From Gnetum montanum (taxonomy: Eukaryota > Streptophyta > Gnetopsida > Gnetales > Gnetaceae): DNA of 64,000 bases. Positions 57,061 to 64,000 of this stretch are shown one piece after another. The DNA is taken from NCBI GenBank assembly GCA_015680685.1, contig MNCI01005184.1, forward strand, positions 9,393 to 73,392. Direction: 5' to 3'. The notes under the pieces were generated by a model, which was given only the letters and a program-made list of their open reading frames with translations, did not search any database and had not been told where the DNA came from. Both the position numbers and the translations under genes were made by a program. Position 1 is the first letter of the stretch. Each line of letters opens with the position of its first letter.

Positions 57061-60010
57061 TTGAGGGAATAACTTGTGCTTACATTGAAAGCATAGACAC
57101 ATTGAAGAAAGTTTGTTGCCAACTTTGAAGCTTTAACCTTGAAAACATCAACTAGGGGAAGTTGGAAATTCATGAGAGATTTAAACAAGAGCCCCTAGAT
57201 TTGAAACCAATGCCCATTGGTCTGGAGTATATGATCGTCGAAAATGGAAAATTAGTGATCATTAATGCAAGCTTTGTTCCCAAACAAAAAGAAAGACTAC
57301 TGAAAGTGATAAATAAGTGGTCAAAAGCCTTTGCCTGGTCATAACCTGAGTTAACTACAATACATCCTAGGATATGCTAGCATAGGATTTACACTAACTC
57401 GTCCATGAAACTTCAGAAACAACCATAGAGGCAATTGAACCCAAAATCGAAACAAATAGTAAAAGAAGAAATAGAACAACTTATTAAGGCTGGGTTCATA
57501 TATCCCATTGCTGATAGTGAATGGGTTAGCCCTTTGGTGATCATGCCTAATAAGGGAGACAAATGCAAGGTATGTATAGATTTTAGGCTACTAAACATGG
57601 CAACATCCAAGGATCACTTTTCGTTTTCATTCGTTGACCAAGTCATAGACACCATAGTAGGGCATCGCCATTATAGTTTTCTAGATGGTTATAGTGGATA
57701 CAACCAAATATGGATAGCACTAGAAGATGAAGCCAAGACAACATTCACTAGTCCTTGGGGAATGTTTGCATATAAACAAATGTCATTTGGCTTGTGCAAT
57801 GCTCCTACGATGTTTCAACGTCTAGTTCTAAGCATATTTCAACAACAGATTGGAAATGGAGTGGAAGTCTTTATGGATGACTTCTCCACTTATGGAACAA
57901 GATTTGATCAAGCCTTGGACTGATTTGAGCAAGTACTAAAAAGATGCATAGAAACCAACTTAAGGCTCAATTAGCAGAAAAGCCATCTGATGGTCCAAGA
58001 AGGCATAGAACTTGGGAATAAGATTTCTCATTCAGGAATAGAGGTGGACCTAGATAAAGTTTGGGTCATCCAAGGAATCACTCGACAACTGAAAACTATC
58101 AAAGACATTTGGTCATTCCTTGGACACACTGACTACTATAGGAGATTCATTGAGAACTTCTCCAAGATTGCCAAACTGTTGGTAAAACTAATGAAGTAGG
58201 ATGCGCCATTCGAATAGACCAGGGAATGTGAACAAGCATTCCAAACTCTAAAACACAAGCTTGTGGAAACTCCCATTCTACAACCCCTAAATTCATCCAG
58301 ACCATTCCATATAATGACTGATGCATCCAATTATGCCTTGGGAGTCGTGCTTACATAGTTAGATGACCAAAAATTTCCTTACTACATCCACTGTGCAAGT
58401 AGAAGTATCACTGGTGTACAACTTAACTACACAAGTACTGTAAAATAATTAATGGCTATAGTGTTTGCATGGGATAAGTTTAGGCACTATGTGTTAGGTT
58501 ACAAAGTGTTCATCCATACAAATTATAGTGCAATCAGGTTCCTCATGAACAAGCCAATGGTTAGTCCTTGTATTATACAATGGCTAGTAATCCTACAGGA
58601 GTTCGATCTAATGATGATCGATCAAAAAGGCATCGAGAACGTAGTTGTAGATCACTTATCTCGATTGTATTGGGACAGCGAGGAGGATGAATATGCCATG
58701 TCTAATCATTTTTTTGAAGAAGCACTCTTTGCCTGTGTAGTGAATAACAAACCCATGGGAATGAATTGGTATAGTAACTAGAATTTAGGAAGAAATAACA
58801 GTTTCTTTACAGAGCCAAGTACTTCATGGAGATCAACGAACAACTTTACAAAGTCTATCCTGATGGCTTGATTTGATTGTATGTGCCCGATGTGGACCAA
58901 CTAAGAGTTCTATAAGATGCTCATGAGGGCCCTTGTGGGGGTCACTATGTAGGGAGATGAACGGCTATTAAGATGTTGCTTGTAGGATATTACTGGCCAA
59001 TATTATTTCGGGATGTCCATCAATTTGTCCAATCCTGCAAGCACTGTCAACATGATGGAGGAATGACTACTAGCATGGAGGTTCTGCAACAATGGATTCA
59101 ACCTTTAGAACCCTTCGACATTTTGGGAATAGACTTTATGATGCCCATTACACCAATTTCCAATGAAAAAGCTTACATCATCATTTCCATGGACTATCTA
59201 ATGAAATGGGCTAAAGCAGCTATTTTTATAGACTACACATCATCTACAGCTACATGATTTGTGCAACAACAAGTCGTAAATAGGTTTGGTATTCCATATG
59301 CACTTATCTCGGATAATGGAACACAGTTCACAAGTGCAACCTTTTGGAAATTAATGCAACGATTAGGGGTTGAACATAAATTGACTACACCTTATTACCC
59401 CAAAGCTAATGGCCAAGTTGAGGTCACGAATCGGGAGATTACTAGAATATTAACAAGGAAAATTAGCAAATATAGGCAAGGTTGGAGCACTAAACTGAAT
59501 GATGTCCTCTGGGCATACCGCTCCACTTGGAAACTCCCTATAGGCTATTCTCCCTATGAGTTGTTATACAGAAAACTTCCAAAGCTTCTAATTCAAACCG
59601 AGCTCTATACACTATCCATGGCATGTGACCTCCACCTTGACCTTGATCTAGCACAAAAACAAAGATTGGTAACTCTAAACGTGCTAGATGAGAACCAATT
59701 GGTTGCCCTATCATCAAATGAGTTGCACAAGGCACATAACAAGCAACTTCATGACTTAAAAATTTGAAAGGTTAAGTATCAACAAGGAGATAAGGTTTCC
59801 TACTAGAATCCCACACATGTGTCACAACGTAAAAAATTTCAAACATTTTGGGAAGGGCCTTACATTATTCATAGAACCTTTTCCTCAGGGGCCATGACCA
59901 TATACAAACCTGAAAACCATGATAAGAGATTACTAGTCAATGTGCAACAAACCAAACCCTTCCATGAACTTAGAATAGTCAATACACATAATACCTCTCA
60001 AAGAGGATGA
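57061..60010 (+). pseudogene. H pol: RT, RNase H and integrase
   Basis: RT 57430-58200: VCIDFRLLN, FLDGYSGYNQIWIALEDEA, FGLCNAPTMFQR and an intact FMDD at 57871-57882, all Athila-like. RNase H 58240-58680: MTDASNYALGVVLT, then TNYSAI where TDHSA is usual, so an active-site Asp is Asn. One frameshift falls between about 58780 and 58810. Integrase 58910-59990: HEGPCGGHY...CKHCQ zinc motif, then DDE residues in LGIDFM, LISDNGTQF and NGQVEVTNRE, all kept. The C-terminal part (FWEGPYIIHRTFSSGAM) ends at TGA 60008. About 15 in-frame stops. The best-preserved integrase in the window, but not translatable. Confidence 0.9.
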
Positions 60011-61975
60011 CCTCACTCATTATTTCAGATCTCCTCCTTTCAACTCGGTCATGGGGGAGATGGCCACCTATGTTGATCAATCAAGGTCCTTAGTTCCTTT
60101 TTAAATTTTTGTTTTACACATTTTTGTTTTGCAAATTCCTTTAAATTTTCTTATTTTTATTTTTAAAAACTGTTCATACTTTTTTTGTTTATTTGTGTGT
60201 TTATTTATTTTGTTAATTTTGTCACCTAATAAGTGCTCCTGAGGATGGTATGAACTGTATTGCATTGATTGCTAATGTTTGGTTTCTACCTTTGAGTCAT
60301 GATGTTGATACTAATGTATGGTTCTTTTGATATAACAGGCAATGAGTCCACATCATCCATGCATCCATGTCATCCATGCATCCATGAATTTATATGGTCT
60401 CTCTTGGCTTAGAACTGTACAGCCCTTTTCTTTCAATAATAAGAACTATCAATGAATCAGTGATTGGGCATTTCTCAAACTACGGAAGGACTTAAGGATT
60501 GAAAAGGGTGTGACTTCAAAGGAACTTGATGCATTTGTGCTAGCCATTCTCTTAGGTGCTTGGATGTTTTATTCTTGAGTTTTCATTACCATTCCGACGT
60601 TGCTCCATTATCAGGAAGTTGAGCTAATAAAAATAACAAGTCTTTGCATGGTGTGGTTCTCATACAGAAAAAAAAAAAGAGAAAGAGTGGGAATTCAAAG
60701 CACACCACTTAGATGAAATAATCATATGGGCTACAAGCACTAGTTATGGAACTAAATAAACATGTTTCCTCTAACTAAAGCCCTCTCCCACTTCCTACTT
60801 TCTTCTTTATTTTTTCATCGGAATGGTGGTGAATTTTTGGTAGAAGCATTCTTGTTACTTCGAGTGGATGGATTGGCCAAATGTATTAATGCAAAGTCAT
60901 TGGATGTGAATTGTTTAAGAATGGATTTGGGATGAGGTCTACTAAGTCACAATAACCATTAATACAGAAGGGGCTATAGACCACCTTGTTCTTGAGATTC
61001 CATTCTATTCTCTTCTTTCCATCCTTCTTTCTCCATTTCTTACCTCATTGCCAGTTGTATCAATAATCCATATTTTGGTTGATGCATTGTTTTCTTTTTG
61101 GTAAATTCTTATGGTTAAGAGTTTAACTCTTACTTAAAAATGACACTCCCAAAGCCTATGGACTCTTTGAATGTGGGATTGTTAGGGCATTAAGGGCATG
61201 AGCCTACTTTGGGGAGGACCCACTGACATTCCTATTTGGTGCATCAGTTAACTTCTTTCCCTTAAACATTACTGCAATCACCATTTATTTTTTTCATTTT
61301 CACATATGACATCCATTTTACTAGTGTTACTATTATTTCTTTTTCTCCATCTTTCTTATTCCTTATCTTTTTCCATTTCTCTTGTTACCGGAGATTCAAT
61401 CTTAGTCATGGGGGTCCTGGTTCAAGTTTTTCAATTTTCTCTTAACCCCTACACTTTGGGTAGTCACCAGTGTTATATCTCCAAAATCTACATCAGCCAT
61501 ATCACAACTTAGCCAATGGACCTTACATTGAAGTAAGGTATCAACTACATTATGATTCATTTACCCTTGCTAATATAAGACTATGTTGGGTGTGTAGATG
61601 GAAATCATACACCAATGGATTGGATCTGGAGGGAACGCTTGGAATGGGCTAGTGCTAGAGCAGTTATGCAAGGAATAAGATTGATGGTGTAGTTATGGAT
61701 GGACAACGGAAGTTGCAATCTTGGCATTGGTAGCAACAGACTTCTACTTTTTTTTTCTCTCTCTCTTCTCTCTCAGTTGCCAAATAAGGTTGGATGTCAA
61801 ATGTGTATAGTGTTCACTCTTGTTGTCATGAACACTAATATTGTCATGTGTTTTAATGATAATTCATTCACATGTCACCCCATTTACCATTAGTGTCATT
61901 TAAGTCAATAATCCCATACCTTCCCAATATTTTGTAAGAAACTCGAGGATGAGTCTTCATTCAGTCATGGGGGTA
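60011..61975 (+). other. H post-pol spacer and polypurine tract; no third ORF
   Basis: Contains the shared blocks CAATGAGTCCACATCATCC near 60340, GGTGTGACTTCAAAGGAACT near 60508 and GGGGAGGACCCACTGACATT near 61211, then only short reading frames where A1 has its 950-codon ORF. A PPT-like AGTCATGGGGGTC at 61403-61415 is an internal near-copy of the true tract CAGTCATGGGGGTA at 61962-61975. Confidence 0.6.
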
Positions 61976-62765
61976 TGATGAGCCGTGATATCGTGTATGC
62001 GATATCGCATACGTGATATCCTAGCCTGCTGCAATGTCTATAAATAAGAGGTGGCTTTCCCTATTTTAGGCATCTAGACTTAGACCTTAGCTAAACAATA
62101 GTAGTTTTACCATTCCAGAGTTAGAATAATTTCCATGTGCCCACAATAGGAGTCTTAAAGTGAATAGATCTTTATTCGAGAAAATTGTACCTGAGCACAT
62201 ATTTGTGTACGAAAATAAAGAAAAACTTTCTAATAAACCTTGCAGCATATGGAATAAGCTAAATAGGAATTAATTATTATTAAATTTTTAAATTCTTTCC
62301 TAGATAATTAATCTCTCTTAACCCTTGACTCTCCTAGTTAAGTGCATTTAGTACGACCACTTCCAGCATGTGTGTAATGCTTTGTAACCTAGTAATGAGT
62401 AGCGTTTGGTAATCCTAGTAGCGTTGCACTAGTTCAGGGTGTGTGCGGCAAGTGGAAATGGATACCTGTGCTAGGACAATTAGAACTTAGTTAGTGGATA
62501 GTTAATTAAAGTTATTTACTTAGTCTCTTCACCTTCCCCTATTAGCATAAGACATTAAAAAGATAAAAGATGTAAAAATCATATACCTCAAGCTTACTTA
62601 ACCATACAATCATGACAATACAAGTAAGTTTGGGAAGATTGTGATTGATTAACCTTAAGTATTCCATTAGGGTGCGTAAGAACTTAGTCCTTGGAGTTCG
62701 ACCAGATCATGCGTGAAACACTCATATTTGTATGGTTGAGTGTAGGGGTACTTGTCCACTCATCA
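61976..62765 (+). repeat. H 3' LTR (790 bp)
   Basis: TGATGAG...CTCATCA, the same length as the 5' LTR. TATAAATA at 62039-62046. Upstream of it are GATATCG and GCGATATCGCAT palindromes. Followed by TTAGT, the target-site copy. Confidence 0.92.
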
Positions 62766-63379
62766 TTAGTGGAGCCTTGGTCATTTCTTTATGGTCATCT
62801 TCATTAAAAATGAGTAAAAAGAAGGATCTAAATTTATATAGCTATGTCAAATGAGGATTTTTAACAAACAAGTAGACGTCTGCTTTGGAAGATAGACATC
62901 TCCTCCACACCTAAAACTACAAGTAGATGTCTTGTTTGAAAAGTAGACATCTTTTCTACATTAAGCGAAAACTTAGGGAGATGTCTTTGTTTGGTAGTGG
63001 ACGTCTCTATGTAGATGTCTCCTTCTCAAAGTATATGTCTCTTGGGAGACATCTCTTAGTAGACATCTCAACAAGATTGGATTTTGAAAGATAAAGCTCA
63101 AGAATGGTTGCCAAGGATTAGAGTCTTAAAGGCTACTTATAATGAATTAAAAATTTATCTCTACTTACCATTCTTTCTGAAGAAAATGAAGGTGTCTAGT
63201 AAGCTTGAAACTAAGGTTCCTCTTTTGAGGTTTGTCTTCTCACATAAACTTATTCAATTTTCAATGCTTGGCTTGTATCAATTGAAATATTCCATTGCTA
63301 GAAAATCAAAAACCTCAGCACCACAACTTTAATATTAAATCCCCAAGGCCTTTGAAAAATGGGATTCAGGGTGCCCTCG
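62766..63379. other. Flank of H, probably old element Z DNA, with an AGACATCT cluster
   Basis: By target-site logic this was next to 34211 before H inserted. At about 62865-63070 the words AGATGTCT, AGACATCT and AGACGTCT occur about ten times in both orientations, like the clusters in the LTRs of L. A plus-strand stretch near 63084 reads LKDKAQEWL, similar to a gag word seen in M (LKDKANFWL); this is weak evidence for a gag scrap. Confidence 0.35.
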
Positions 63380-63982
63380 ATGGTTCAACTGATCATCTAG
63401 AGACTTAGAGGAGGGCAACCAAAGTAATAAAAATACAAATATGATTGTAGATATAAAATTGTAATTGTGTTTAAATAAAATAATATATCTAATTTGTAAA
63501 CAAACTGAAACTATAAACTTTATTTCACCAAAAATAAGGAGAGTTTAGGAATTGCGTACAAAAATCTACCTAGGGGTAGGGGGTTCACTTTGGTGTGGGC
63601 TTGGAATCCATTGCTCCACAATTCGGATGCTTCATAACTCCCAATTCTTGTGAATCTTTATTGCTCCTTATGCCAAATCTATAGGAGGGATGTTATAGGG
63701 GGTGTAACAATGGCTATGGGGGGTAACAATTACCCAAAAATGTGGTTCCATGCTACGGATTCAAGAGGCTTTGTGTGTGTTTAAAGCTCTTGAATGCAAA
63801 AATGTTTGCCAAAAATGCCAAAGTGTGTGAGTGCTAAGAGGGTAGAACCTCAAAATGGTGTTTTGGGTTGGTTTATATAGGGGTTTGGCCTTAATTTGTG
63901 CTACAAATTGTGTATAATTTGGCTATGTATTAGGTGGGGTAGGTGCCAAAATTTTCAGGGTTACCATATATAGTAAGTGTCA
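63380..63982 (-). repeat. Probable LTR of a minus-strand element extending beyond the window
   Basis: The minus strand reads CATGGGGGTA|TGACAC at 63992-63977: the same polypurine tract that precedes the H and TRG LTRs, followed by a TG start. About 100 bp further, CCCCTATATAAACCAACCC (63885-63867) is a good TATA box. The inner end of the LTR was not located; 63380 is a guess. Confidence 0.45.
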
Positions 63983-64000
63983 TACCCCCATGGCCATTCC

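Larger units (their letters stand above)
34212..62765 (+). mobile_element. H: complete but dead Athila-like Ty3/gypsy element, split by T
   Basis: Two 790-bp LTRs (34212-35001 and 61976-62765), a tRNA-Asp PBS, gag, pro, RT, RNase H, integrase and a post-pol spacer, in that order on the plus strand. Flanking 5-mers are GTAGT (34207-34211) and TTAGT (62766-62770), a target duplication with one change. Without the inserted T element (37270-55983) H is about 9.8 kb. It lacks a third ORF. Gag to protease continues across T: CAGATC|AATATGGCTATTACG matches A1's GAAATCCATATGGGTACTATG. Confidence 0.9.

Overview
This window looks like intergenic DNA from a very large plant nuclear genome. It is AT-rich and almost entirely made of nested, old LTR retrotransposons on both strands. 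Premature stops are mostly of the kind produced by C-to-T or G-to-A change (CAA/CAG to TAA/TAG, CGA to TGA, TGG to TAG/TGA), and primer-binding sites are eroded mainly by C-to-T. That pattern fits long-silenced methylated repeats. A gymnosperm is a plausible source, but nothing here proves it. I found no intact host gene, rRNA, tRNA or CRISPR array, and no intact retrotransposon gene set. Two single N bases (26194, 32299) mark assembly joins inside LTR sequence. Names A1, M, L, X, Y, TRG, Z, H and T below are my own labels.

Layout. 1-11478: a plus-strand Athila-like Ty3/gypsy element (A1), 5' end outside the window, with gag, pro-pol, a long spacer, a large third ORF and a 3' LTR. 11479-about 18600: a minus-strand Athila-like element (M) with gag, protease start, PBS and LTR, cut on the left by A1. 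A minus-strand non-autonomous LTR element (L, 11841-15569) with a single lysine-rich ORF sits inside it. 19840-21370: minus-strand Ty1/copia RT-RNase H remnant. 23040-25347: minus-strand third ORF of another Athila-type element (X). 25840-26193: LTR fragment (Y). 26195-32298: plus-strand element with gag but no pol (TRG). 32570-34186: minus-strand third ORF (Z). 34212-62765: a complete but dead plus-strand Athila-like element (H) with 790-bp LTRs and a near-matching target duplication. It is split by an 18.7-kb Tat-lineage element (T, 37270-55983) with about 1.84-kb LTRs and its own near-matching target duplication. 63380-63982: probable minus-strand LTR whose body lies beyond the right edge.

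Most unusual content. Between protease and reverse transcriptase of T, on the opposite strand (48240-43530), lies an apparent eight-exon gene. It has a TATA box, a start codon, consensus splice junctions and an acidic C-terminus, and it reads as one long protein of unknown family (about 1060 codons) despite about 20 premature stops. Its introns carry the same short palindromes that form a six-unit hairpin array in the T LTRs, so it appears to have travelled with the element. Other points of note: a gag-only derivative (TRG), a small element with a unique ORF (L), a family of third ORFs (one preceded by a good splice acceptor), and conserved noncoding blocks between pol/gag and the third ORF.
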